Source: Pseudomonadota bacterium (GTDB lineage: Bacteria; Pseudomonadota; Alphaproteobacteria; Sphingomonadales; Sphingomonadaceae). Taken from it: a stretch of DNA of 64,000 nt. Positions 28,441 through 36,334 of this stretch are shown here, piece after piece. The DNA is taken from assembly GCA_023394965.1 (NCBI GenBank), contig JAEWZX010000030.1, positions 124,001-188,000 of the forward strand, written 5' to 3'. The translations under genes were made by a program, and so were the position numbers. Position 1 is the first letter of the stretch. Every line of letters begins with the position of its first letter. The notes under the pieces are model-generated. The model made no database searches, was not told the origin of the DNA, and saw only the letters and a list, made by a program, of their open reading frames with translations.

Positions 28441-29871
28441 CTATTTCATCATCGTTTTGACAGACTTTTCGGTGTTCGAACCATAGGGTGGCTTGAAACC
28501 GCCAAGCTTCGCCACATCGATTTTGGGCTGTGTATAGACACTGCGAGCATGACTGAATTCACGGAATCCTTCCACCCCGTGATAACTCCCCATTCCCGAA
28601 GCCCCGATCCCGCCAAAAGGCAGATCATCCATCGAAACGTGGAAAACCACATCGTTTACGGTAACACCCCCACTGATGGTGCGTGCCAGAACCTTCTCTC
28701 GCTCGGAACCTTCCTGCCCAAAGTAGTATAGGCCCAGCGGGCGATCATGCCGGTTCACATAATCGATTGCTTCGTCGATATCCGCGTATGTTTTTATCGG
28801 CAAAACAGGTCCGAAGATTTCTTCCTGCATGGCCTTCATATCCTCAGTGACGTTTTTGAGGATGGTAAGTGGCATCTTGCGTGCGTTGGTATTGGAGAAG
28901 TCTTCGTTGCCGGGATTTACCTCCACCACTTCCGCCCCCTTGTCGCGCGCATCGGCGACTATTTCTTGCAGCCGATCGAAGTGTCGATCAGTCACGATGC
29001 TTGCATAATCATCGTTGTTTAGCAGGGAAGGATACATGTTGGCGGCGCCCTGCCAGACACCATGGATCGCTTCGTCCTGCTTGCTCTCGGGAACATACAG
29101 GTAATCGGGGGCGAGACATATCTGTCCAGCGTTCAACATCTTACCGAGAGCCACTCGCTCTCCCGCCTTGGTGAAATCGGCGCTTTCACCCATCAGGACA
29201 GGGGATTTCCCGCCGAGCTCAAGCGTCACAGGTACCAGATTTTTAGAAGCCGCTTCCATGACCTTGCGCCCGGTAGCGGTCGAACCAGTGAACACCAGGT
29301 GGTCGAACGGCAGTTCACTGAAGACAGCCGCTACTTCTGGTCCACCGGTGAAGACGGCGCATTCATCCGGGGTGAAATATTCTTCGATCAGTTCCTTGGT
29401 CAGCAGGCTGGTTCTCTCCGTGAATTCACTTGGCTTGATCATCGCCCGGTTACCGGCGGCCAAAACCTGCATCAGTGGCCCGAAACTCAGGTTCACGGGA
29501 AAGTTCCATGGTGACAATATGCCAACAATACCCTTTGGCTCGTAGCGTACCTCAGCCTTGGCTCCCAGGAGGCCAAGTGGAAACTGAACGTGGCGCTTCT
29601 CCGTCTTCGCCCATTTGTCCATATTCTTGAGGCAATATTTGCCGAAACTCACCGTGCCCGCAATATCCGTGATCATCGATTGATGTGGCGAGCGGTTACC
29701 GAAATCGGCCGCCATGACCTTGCACAGATCATCGCCATGCTTTTTCAACAAAGTAATGGCACGGTGTATGCGATCTTTGCGGAGCTTCATGGGTTCGGGA
29801 CGCATTTGGTGATGGGCCGAGCGCTGCCTCCTGAGCACGGCTTCCATTGCCGCCCTACGATCATCAGCCAT
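28441..29871 (-). CDS. calB: Coniferyl aldehyde dehydrogenase
   Basis: 476-residue aldehyde dehydrogenase. Oxidises coniferyl-type or related aromatic/aliphatic aldehydes to acids with NAD(P). GSTATGRKVM (cofactor loop), VTLELGGKSP (general-base Glu) and the catalytic cysteine in NAGQICLAPDY are seen. The LAPDY continuation after the cysteine is typical of the coniferyl aldehyde dehydrogenase branch. The frame is open to 29958, but ATG 29871 has GGGAG about 7 bases upstream and starts MADDRRAAMEAVL. It diverges from the thiolase gene. True substrate cannot be read from sequence. Confidence 0.85.
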   Translation of the reverse strand: MADDRRAAMEAVLRRQRSAHHQMRPEPMKLRKDRIHRAITLLKKHGDDLCKVMAADFGNRSPHQSMITDIAGTVSFGKYCLKNMDKWAKTEKRHVQFPLGLLGAKAEVRYEPKGIVGILSPWNFPVNLSFGPLMQVLAAGNRAMIKPSEFTERTSLLTKELIEEYFTPDECAVFTGGPEVAAVFSELPFDHLVFTGSTATGRKVMEAASKNLVPVTLELGGKSPVLMGESADFTKAGERVALGKMLNAGQICLAPDYLYVPESKQDEAIHGVWQGAANMYPSLLNNDDYASIVTDRHFDRLQEIVADARDKGAEVVEVNPGNEDFSNTNARKMPLTILKNVTEDMKAMQEEIFGPVLPIKTYADIDEAIDYVNRHDRPLGLYYFGQEGSEREKVLARTISGGVTVNDVVFHVSMDDLPFGGIGASGMGSYHGVEGFREFSHARSVYTQPKIDVAKLGGFKPPYGSNTEKSVKTMMK

Positions 29872-29960
29872 CGAATTCTCCCTTAGTCCATGTTGCGTCG
29901 CAGCGACGCCCATCCTATTTCGACCGTGAGATATTCCAGAACACAAGGACCAGCACAAGC

Positions 29961-31157
29961 ATGACCCAGTTCAGCGCATCCGATCCCGTCGTCATCCTGT
30001 CCTATGCCCGCACCCCCATGGGTGGCATGCAGGGGGCATTTGCCAGTGTTCCAGCCACTGATCTCGGTGCAGCGGCGGTTAAGGCTGCGGTCGAGAGGTC
30101 GGGTGTGCCTGTCGACAAGTTCGACCGTACGTACATGGGCTGCGTGCTTCCCGCCGGCCTGGGCCAGGCTCCTGCGCGCCAAGCATCGATCAAGGCCGGC
30201 CTTCCGAAATCGGTCCAGGCAACCACCGTCAACAAGGTTTGTGGAAGCGGCATGCAAACCGTCATCATGGGTGCCGAAGCGCTAGCGAGCGGCACGGTGG
30301 ATTATGTCGTGGCCGGCGGTATGGAAAGCATGACCAATGCCCCGTACTTGCTGAAGAAGCACCGCAGCGGCGCTCGGCTCGGCCATGACACGGCTTATGA
30401 TCACATGTTCCTCGATGGATTGGAGGACGCATACGAAGAAGGCCGCGCAATGGGGACTTTTGCTCAGGATACGGCCAACGAATATCAGCTTACTCGCGAG
30501 GAAATGGACGATTACTCCATCGAGTCACTGCGTCGCGCCAATGCAGCAATCGAAAGCGGCGCTTTTTCAGGTGAGGTAGTCGCGGTGACATATTCGACGC
30601 GGGCAGGTGAAGTGACCGTCGAGCATGACGAGCAGCCAGGGAAAGGCAAGCCGGATAAGATCCCCACTCTGCGCCCCGCTTTCGCCAAGGACGGCACAAT
30701 CACTGCCGCAACCTCGTCTTCAATCTCGGACGGTGCTGCTGCGGTCGTCCTGACACGCGAGAGCTTGGCCAAAGAAAATGGGCAGACACCGGTTGCAAGA
30801 GTTGTCGCAATGGCTGCCCATGCGCAGGAACCGGCTGAATTCACAGTTGCTCCAGTCGGGGCGATCAACAAAGTACTGGAAAAGGCAGGATGGTCTGCGG
30901 ACGAGGTCGACCTGTGGGAAGTGAATGAGGCATTTGCCTGCGTCGCCATGTTCGCCATGCGCGACATCGGCATTCCCCACGAGAAGATCAACGTCAATGG
31001 TGGTGGTACTGCGCTTGGCCATCCAATCGGCGCCAGTGGTACGCGCATCATTGTGACCCTTCTCAACGCACTCAAGGAACAAGGCAAGAAGCGCGGCGTG
31101 GCATCGCTTTGCATCGGCGGCGGCGAAGCCACTGCGGTGGCGGTCGAACTCTTCTAA
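29961..31157 (+). CDS. Acetyl-CoA acetyltransferase (thiolase)
   Basis: 398-residue thiolase for acetoacetyl-CoA synthesis or cleavage. Catalytic residues are Cys94 in NKVCGSGMQ, His354 in GHPIGASG and Cys384 in SLCIGGGEA; NEAFA is also present. The longer open frame from 29847 has no sensible N-terminus, so ATG 29961 (MTQFSASDPVVI) is used. It could be PhaA-, AtoB- or FadA-like; no phaB or phaC is adjacent, so no symbol is given. Confidence 0.92.
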   Translation: MTQFSASDPVVILSYARTPMGGMQGAFASVPATDLGAAAVKAAVERSGVPVDKFDRTYMGCVLPAGLGQAPARQASIKAGLPKSVQATTVNKVCGSGMQTVIMGAEALASGTVDYVVAGGMESMTNAPYLLKKHRSGARLGHDTAYDHMFLDGLEDAYEEGRAMGTFAQDTANEYQLTREEMDDYSIESLRRANAAIESGAFSGEVVAVTYSTRAGEVTVEHDEQPGKGKPDKIPTLRPAFAKDGTITAATSSSISDGAAAVVLTRESLAKENGQTPVARVVAMAAHAQEPAEFTVAPVGAINKVLEKAGWSADEVDLWEVNEAFACVAMFAMRDIGIPHEKINVNGGGTALGHPIGASGTRIIVTLLNALKEQGKKRGVASLCIGGGEATAVAVELF

Positions 31158-31171
31158 TTCTCGGGACCCAG

Positions 31172-31204
31172 CCCCTTTCGCGCGCGTTATGCCCGCGAAA
31201 GGGG
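31172..31204 (+). promoter_or_regulatory. 11-bp hairpin that hides the downstream ribosome-binding site
   Basis: CCCCTTTCGCG (31172-31182) pairs perfectly with CGCGAAAGGGG (31194-31204) around an 11-base loop. The right arm is the AAAGGGG ribosome-binding sequence of the lipoprotein gene starting at 31212. No T-run follows, so it is either a thiolase terminator/end-stabiliser or an RNA switch that hides the ribosome site. Confidence 0.5.
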
Positions 31205-31211
31205 ACTTCCT

Positions 31212-31637
31212 ATGAATAAGATTGGTGTTCTTGCGGCATGCGCCGCTCTTGCGGCCTGCGGATCCAAAGACGAACCCACGCCTGTACCGACAGACACCGC
31301 TGACGTTTCGCTTGGGGGGACTGCTGCTGGTGATGTTACCGGTACATACGAAACCAAACTGGCGGACGGTACTGTCGTCATGCAGACTATTGATCCCGAC
31401 GGGACGTACATCGAAACCACGCCTGATGGCGCTCGTGTCGGTGGCGGGACTTGGCGGACCGGAGATGGCGGTAGAATGTGCTTTGATCCGGAAGGTGATG
31501 AAGCCGAACAGTGCTATACAGGTGGTGCCCCCGGCGAAGACGGTAGTTTTGTAATGCAGGACGCCCACGGAGAACCAGCATCGACTGTGCGCAAAGTCGA
31601 GCCATCTGCTGCACCTACGGCACCACCGGCTGGATAA
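31212..31637 (+). CDS. Small lipoprotein, first of a tandem pair
   Basis: 141 residues starting MNKIGVLAACAALAACGS, a lipoprotein signal with the lipobox cysteine at 16. The mature part has a DGTYIETTPDG...GGGTWRTGDGG...MCFDPEGD pattern and a Pro/Ala-rich end. The next gene encodes a diverged copy with the same DGTY-GTW-CFDP order. No family name is recognised. A strong Shine-Dalgarno (AAAGGGG) lies in a hairpin arm just upstream. The stop is directly followed by the next start. Confidence 0.75.
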   Translation: MNKIGVLAACAALAACGSKDEPTPVPTDTADVSLGGTAAGDVTGTYETKLADGTVVMQTIDPDGTYIETTPDGARVGGGTWRTGDGGRMCFDPEGDEAEQCYTGGAPGEDGSFVMQDAHGEPASTVRKVEPSAAPTAPPAG

Positions 31638-32108
31638 ATGAACAGGCCTTGGGTGTCGGTCGCGCTCGTTTTTGAGCCCTCCTTGATTACAAGACGGTTT
31701 ACGGCTGTAGGGCTCACCTTGCTCGCACTCTTTGTATCCGGCTGCGATCAACAGCCTGCGGACAACTACTCGACGGTAGTCGCAGAACGGAGCGATGATG
31801 CGCTTTCACCAGCCGGTTTTGTTATGGCTCCTGGAAAGTATGTAGTCGAGAGTAGCGACGGGGAACTGTATTCTGAAACGGAGCTGCGATCTGACGGAAC
31901 CTACTCCAGGTTAGATACTGAGGGCAAAAAAATCGCCAGCGGAACTTGGAGCGACAGGCGTGGCAAGGCTTGTTTCGATCCACAAGGCGATGGGCCGAAG
32001 GAGCAAGAGAGGTGCTGGACCAATTCGGCGCTTGCCAAAGATGGAACATTCACCACCACAGGGGTCGATGGCACCGACAGTTATACGGTGCGACCGCTGA
32101 AGAACTGA
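31638..32108 (+). CDS. Small lipoprotein, second of a tandem pair
   Basis: 156 residues in the open frame. It contains LALFVSGC, a lipobox, but the signal is preceded by an unusually long polar segment. An in-frame TTG at 31683 would give a more normal signal (residues LITRRFTAVGL...), so the start is uncertain. The mature part repeats the DGTY...SGTW...CFDPQGD pattern of its upstream neighbour, indicating tandem duplication and divergence. Function is unknown. It converges with the SH3-like gene five bases away. Confidence 0.65.
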   Translation: MNRPWVSVALVFEPSLITRRFTAVGLTLLALFVSGCDQQPADNYSTVVAERSDDALSPAGFVMAPGKYVVESSDGELYSETELRSDGTYSRLDTEGKKIASGTWSDRRGKACFDPQGDGPKEQERCWTNSALAKDGTFTTTGVDGTDSYTVRPLKN

Positions 32109-32113
32109 AAACT

Positions 32114-32581
32114 TCAGGGCTCTCCCGAGCCCCATAGCCGCGTCGCCAGAATATAACCCCGACGCTTACCAACGACGAATTCGCACCAGCCATCATCGCA
32201 GTCACCCAGCATACCAACCACACCGGGTTCTACACGCCACTTGATGCCGGCGTCCGTTGAAGCGCCATCACGTAGCTCGGTAATCGTTTTTCCAGTCACG
32301 ATCGCCCCGCGATCAGGGCTCAAAAGACGAGCGACGACCCATCCACGTGCCCCGTCCGGATCCTCGATCAGACGCCATCCTTCCATCAGCCGGATGACCT
32401 TCACCGGCAAGCCGGGCCGATGATATACCCAGTCAATCCTGTAATCTGCGCTTGGACCAACGCGCATATTGAGTTCACTCGCGCGGATAGTAGCCCAATA
32501 CGGCACTTCGCGGTCCTGAGCCTGAGCGCTGCTTGACCCAGCTAAAAGAAGTATAAGGTAAAGGGAGAGGCGGATCACCAT
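32114..32581 (-). CDS. Exported SH3-like domain protein
   Basis: 155 residues beginning with a signal peptide (VIRLSLYLILLLAGSSSAQAQ). Two bacterial SH3-like repeats follow: about ASELNMRVGPSADYRIDWVY to RGWVVARLL, and TELRDGASTDAGIKWRVEPG to VGKRRGYILATRLWG. Such domains often bind peptidoglycan or other envelope partners in the periplasm. The open frame extends to 32662, but ATG 32581 precedes the signal peptide and is used. No enzymatic domain is attached. Confidence 0.82.
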   Translation of the reverse strand: MVIRLSLYLILLLAGSSSAQAQDREVPYWATIRASELNMRVGPSADYRIDWVYHRPGLPVKVIRLMEGWRLIEDPDGARGWVVARLLSPDRGAIVTGKTITELRDGASTDAGIKWRVEPGVVGMLGDCDDGWCEFVVGKRRGYILATRLWGSGEP

Positions 32582-32687
32582 GCTATGGTGAATTGAAGAA
32601 AGCACGCCAACAGTCAACGGGCTTGATGGCAAACTCGTGCTCAAATCCTTGACCACTCCCATGCCACCGTCCTAGCGCTGCACTCCA

Positions 32688-33704
32688 ATGGATAGCTCAA
32701 ACTCGCCCCAGTCGAAACGCCTCGAACGCACACCGCGGGTGTTCGTAACGCGACATCTCATGCCAAACGTGGAAGATCGCATGGCAGAGTTGTTTGATGC
32801 TCGCCTGAACTCCCAAGACTTGCCGCCTACTCGTGACCAGTTAATCTTGGCCATGCAGAATTGTGATGTTCTGGTGCCCACCGTTACGGACCGGATCGAT
32901 GCTGAAATGATTGCCGCTGCTGGGCCGGGCCTAGGCCTGATCGCCAATTTTGGCACCGGGACCGAGCATATTGACCTCCACGCTGCAGCCGCTCATCAGA
33001 TTCTTGTGACTAACACGCCTGGCGTTTTCACGGACGATACGGCCGATTTGGCGATGGCGGGAATCATCGGTGTGCCGCGCCGCATCCGGGAGGGGGTAGA
33101 GCTAATCCGCAGCGGTGAGTGGACTGGCTGGACCCCAACTGCTCTGCTCGGTACGAAGCTTGCTGGGAAAATCCTCGGCATCGTTGGCATGGGGCGCATC
33201 GGACAGGCGGTCGCACACCGGGCCCACGCTTTCGGCTTGGAGATCGCCTACCATAACCGCAAGCGACTGCCAGAGGCTGTCGAACGCATGTTTCAGGCTC
33301 ACTGGGTGGATAGCCTCGACGAACTCATGACGAAGGCGGATATTCTTACCCTTCATTGTCCGGCTGGCCCCGACACCCATCATATGATCGATGCCCGGCG
33401 CATCAGTCTAATGAAAAAGGGCGCCAGCCTTATAAACACTGCTCGCGGCGACTTGGTTGAGCAGGACGCTCTGATCGCGGCTCTGGAGAATGGTCAGCTT
33501 GCCGGCGCCGGACTCGATGTTTATCCAGACGAACCCAACGTTGACCGCCGTCTGCTTCAACATCCCAATGTTATGACCCTTCCCCATATCGGAAGCGCGA
33601 CGCGAGAAGGCCGTGAGGAAAGCGGCCTTAAAGTGATCGCAAATATCCGAATGTGGGCGGATGGTCACCGCCCGCCTGATCAGGTGCTCACCGGGCTCGC
33701 CTGA
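32688..33704 (+). CDS. D-isomer-specific 2-hydroxyacid dehydrogenase
   Basis: 338 residues, NAD(P)-dependent. The nucleotide-binding GMGRIGQAVA, the catalytic arginine in NTARGD, the glutamate in DVYPDEPN and the histidine in LPHIGSAT are all present. Overall resemblance is to glyoxylate/hydroxypyruvate reductases (GhrB/GyaR type) or hydroxyacid dehydrogenases that act on glyoxylate. Substrate cannot be assigned. The first 15 residues (Ser/Asn/Gln-rich) are extra to the fold. The gene stands alone and converges with the GNAT gene four bases away. Confidence 0.88.
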   Translation: MDSSNSPQSKRLERTPRVFVTRHLMPNVEDRMAELFDARLNSQDLPPTRDQLILAMQNCDVLVPTVTDRIDAEMIAAAGPGLGLIANFGTGTEHIDLHAAAAHQILVTNTPGVFTDDTADLAMAGIIGVPRRIREGVELIRSGEWTGWTPTALLGTKLAGKILGIVGMGRIGQAVAHRAHAFGLEIAYHNRKRLPEAVERMFQAHWVDSLDELMTKADILTLHCPAGPDTHHMIDARRISLMKKGASLINTARGDLVEQDALIAALENGQLAGAGLDVYPDEPNVDRRLLQHPNVMTLPHIGSATREGREESGLKVIANIRMWADGHRPPDQVLTGLA

Positions 33705-33708
33705 ACAA

Positions 33709-34170
33709 TCAGAGCTGCTTTTCGTAGAAAACATTGAAGTCAGTTTCGGAATAGATTCCAAACGCACCGCGCCGAGTAAAACCATTCCGCAAATACAAGC
33801 GTATGGCGGATTCAAATTTCCGGCCTGTACCCGTCTCCAACAATATGGAGGTGTAACCTCGCTCGCGGGCGGTACCAACAATGGCATCCAGCACGGCTTG
33901 TCCCACTCCGCGGCGCTGCGCGAAATCATCAGTCCGCATAGACTTTATTTCGCCAACCTTCGACGAGAGCTCCACAAGAGCGCCGATACCAAGCAGCATT
34001 CCGTCTGCGCGCAACTCAAACACAGTCACCTCAGGCCTATCCAGCCCGCTGAGGTTGAGGGCAAACGACGTGCCCGGCGGTGAATCCTCTAACATTCGCT
34101 GCTGATGTGTTCCGACGAGAGCGCGCACATCAGCATCGGCCAAGTTGGCAATGCTGATGTCCAAACTCAA
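33709..34170 (-). CDS. GNAT family N-acetyltransferase
   Basis: 153 residues with the GNAT fold: beta-strand FELRADGMLLGIGALVEL, acetyl-CoA loop FAQRRGVGQAVLDAIVGTA (RRGVGQ), and the C-terminal RLYLRNGFTRRGAFG. The substrate is unknown. The start appears to be TTG 34170, overlapping the preceding gene's stop as TTGA; no ATG is available before the conserved core. Last gene of the prfB-methyltransferase-monooxygenase-GNAT set. Confidence 0.82.
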   Translation of the reverse strand: MSLDISIANLADADVRALVGTHQQRMLEDSPPGTSFALNLSGLDRPEVTVFELRADGMLLGIGALVELSSKVGEIKSMRTDDFAQRRGVGQAVLDAIVGTARERGYTSILLETGTGRKFESAIRLYLRNGFTRRGAFGIYSETDFNVFYEKQL

Positions 34171-35573
34171 TCGCCCGTCAGAATGCGATCAATCAACTCC
34201 TTCACTGTCGGGGTGAAGTTGTTGGAATAGAACGGATCCTGCTTGAAACGATAGGCAGCATGTCCGGCAAAGGCCAAGTTCTCATCCGGATCGCCGCCGT
34301 GAGCGATGTCCTGCAAGGTTTTCTGAATACAGAAGCTACGCGGATCGGCGAGACGACCGGTGGTATTGTTGTCATGGTCTTTCCAGCTGCTGAATTGGCA
34401 GTGCGACAAGCAACCCATGCAAGCCTGCTGATCCTCGCGAATCTGTTCCGCACTTTCCGGCGTGACAAACACTACCGTATCATCTGGTGTCTTGAGAGCT
34501 TCCGAAAAACCTTCGTGCATCCAAGCCAGAGCTTTACGCTGATCGCCGGGATGAACCCAGAAATATTTGGCTTTGCCATGATCGGAGAGCGGAACGGTGC
34601 CTTCTTCCTCATCGCGCTTGAAGATGGGTATCTGCCGTTCAGACCGATGCATCAGATCATAAAGGAAGGGAGTCTTTACAGCACTGGAATAGAAGCCGGT
34701 CGGACTGAACTTGTGGAGCAAAACATCGCCCGGCTCGACGGTTCTTAGCATGTCCTTCCAAACCTGCGGAATCGGACTTTCATGGGTGAGGAGCGGTCGG
34801 GTACCGAACTGGAACATGATCTTGCCGATTTCCGGATTGTCGATCCAATCGTTCCATTCGCGCAGGAACCATACTCCGCCAGCCATGACGATGGCTGTAT
34901 CCTCCGAGACACCTTCCTTGCGCATCGTTTCACGTAGCGCGGCTACACGCGGAAAAGGATCTTCCGGCTTGGTGGGATCTTCGGCGTTCGAAAGCCCGTT
35001 ATGTCCACCGGCGAGCCAAGGATCTTCGTAAACCACTGCCGCCATCAATTCTGGCACTTTGGAGTAGCTACGTTTCCACAGGGCGCGAAAGGCGCGAGCC
35101 GACGAGATGATCGGCAGATAATGGACATTATGTCGCGCCGCGATTTCAGCGAGTTTGTAAGGCATGCCAGCGCCGCAAGTGACGCCCGTGATCAATCCAG
35201 GGCAGTTTTCGAGCACGCCCTCCAGAACCTGCTGCGCACCACCCATTTCCCACAGGACATTGATGTTGATTGCACCTTTGCCGCCAGCAATGTCGTGGGC
35301 GCGTTTGACCTGTTCGGTGGCCCCATCGATGGCGTAACGAACAAGCTGTTCGAACCGCTCTTTGCGGGTGGCCTGCGGATACACTTGTGGGATCGGGTTT
35401 CCGTCTTCATCATATGTGTCAGCATTGACAGCGCTTACTGTGCCGATGCCACCGGCAGCTGCCCATGCCCCCGAGCTCAAATGGTTTGTCGCGGACACGC
35501 CCTTACCGCCTTCGACCAGCGGCCAGACTTCCTTGCCCCCATAGGTGAGTGGCTGCAGACCCTTGAAACTCAT
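34167..35573 (-). CDS. Nitronate monooxygenase-family flavoprotein with C-terminal cysteine cluster
   Basis: 468 residues. The TIM-barrel core resembles NMO/2-nitropropane dioxygenase-like FMN enzymes: an N-terminal GIGTVSAVN segment, ITGVTCGAGMP, AVVYEDPWLAGGHNG, VMAGGVW and FQFGTRPLL. Beyond the usual length there is a C-terminal region with CMGCLSHC (Cys385, Cys388, Cys392) and Cys415, which could bind zinc or an iron-sulfur cluster. The substrate is unknown. It starts 5 bases after the lipoprotein-methyltransferase gene and overlaps the GNAT gene by four bases. Confidence 0.8.
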   Translation of the reverse strand: MSFKGLQPLTYGGKEVWPLVEGGKGVSATNHLSSGAWAAAGGIGTVSAVNADTYDEDGNPIPQVYPQATRKERFEQLVRYAIDGATEQVKRAHDIAGGKGAININVLWEMGGAQQVLEGVLENCPGLITGVTCGAGMPYKLAEIAARHNVHYLPIISSARAFRALWKRSYSKVPELMAAVVYEDPWLAGGHNGLSNAEDPTKPEDPFPRVAALRETMRKEGVSEDTAIVMAGGVWFLREWNDWIDNPEIGKIMFQFGTRPLLTHESPIPQVWKDMLRTVEPGDVLLHKFSPTGFYSSAVKTPFLYDLMHRSERQIPIFKRDEEEGTVPLSDHGKAKYFWVHPGDQRKALAWMHEGFSEALKTPDDTVVFVTPESAEQIREDQQACMGCLSHCQFSSWKDHDNNTTGRLADPRSFCIQKTLQDIAHGGDPDENLAFAGHAAYRFKQDPFYSNNFTPTVKELIDRILTGD

Positions 35574-35578
35574 GTAAT

Positions 35579-36334
35579 TTACGCTTTCTTCTTTCTAGGG
35601 GCGCTCTGCGCCTCGCTACCCAGCGCGGCACGATCACCACGGCAAGGCGTTATCTCTCCCGGCTCCGGTCTCGTAGCGGCTGCCTTGAACTGTGCATAGT
35701 AGCCAGCCAGTTCCGGAGCGTCTTTGAAGGTCACCAGTTCATACCCAGCGGCTTTAAACTCGCAGCTTAGCAGAAGTGGATCGATTCCATGTTGATCAGT
35801 TGCCCGATCTATATCGACAACGATCACCTGGCCGCCCTCACGCAGCGCCGGCCACATCCGCCACAAAAACTCATATGGCTGCCCGATCTCATGATACATA
35901 TGAACCATGAAAATTCGGTCGAAGCTCTTTTCAGGCAGTTTGGGATCGGCTAATTCTCCTAGTCTGATCGAGACATTTTCGAGTCGCTGTCGTTCAATCC
36001 GGCGACCGAGACGGTTCAGTGCCTCTCGATCGATATCCTGGGCCAGAACACGGCCGCCATCTCCCACCCTTTCTGCAAGGCGCACAGTGTAATAGCCGTT
36101 TCCAGCACCGATATCGGCCACTGTCATACCGTCTTCTATCTCGGCGAGATCCATTACCGTCTTCGCCTCGCCGCGACTATCACGCTGATCTTCGGTAGAG
36201 AACTGGTTCGAACCGAGTTCGGAAACACTTCTGTCCGGCGCAGGAAACCGCGGCTCGTCATCGTCGACGATTGCTTGGCCCTCACATGCGCCCAGCAACG
36301 CAAGCGGCAAGATCAAGGCCGCGACAGACCTCAA
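35579..36334 (-). CDS. Class I methyltransferase with lipoprotein signal
   Basis: 251 residues. The N-terminus MRSVAALILPLALLGAC is a lipoprotein signal (Cys17), followed by a linker and a Rossmann methyltransferase with motif I VADIGAGNGYYTVRLAE and an acidic SAM-ribose site (QDID). A methyltransferase exported to the periplasm is odd because SAM is cytoplasmic; the protein could bind another ligand or use SAM differently. The start is TTG 36334, overlapping the prfB stop (TTGA). The C-terminus is basic (RKKKA). It lies between prfB and the NMO gene. Confidence 0.78.
   Translation of the reverse strand: MRSVAALILPLALLGACEGQAIVDDDEPRFPAPDRSVSELGSNQFSTEDQRDSRGEAKTVMDLAEIEDGMTVADIGAGNGYYTVRLAERVGDGGRVLAQDIDREALNRLGRRIERQRLENVSIRLGELADPKLPEKSFDRIFMVHMYHEIGQPYEFLWRMWPALREGGQVIVVDIDRATDQHGIDPLLLSCEFKAAGYELVTFKDAPELAGYYAQFKAAATRPEPGEITPCRGDRAALGSEAQSAPRKKKA

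Noticed and set aside
32105..32132. Short hairpins at the end of the second lipoprotein gene
   Set aside because: Stems of 5-6 bp, one lying inside the SH3-like coding sequence; not convincing as a terminator.
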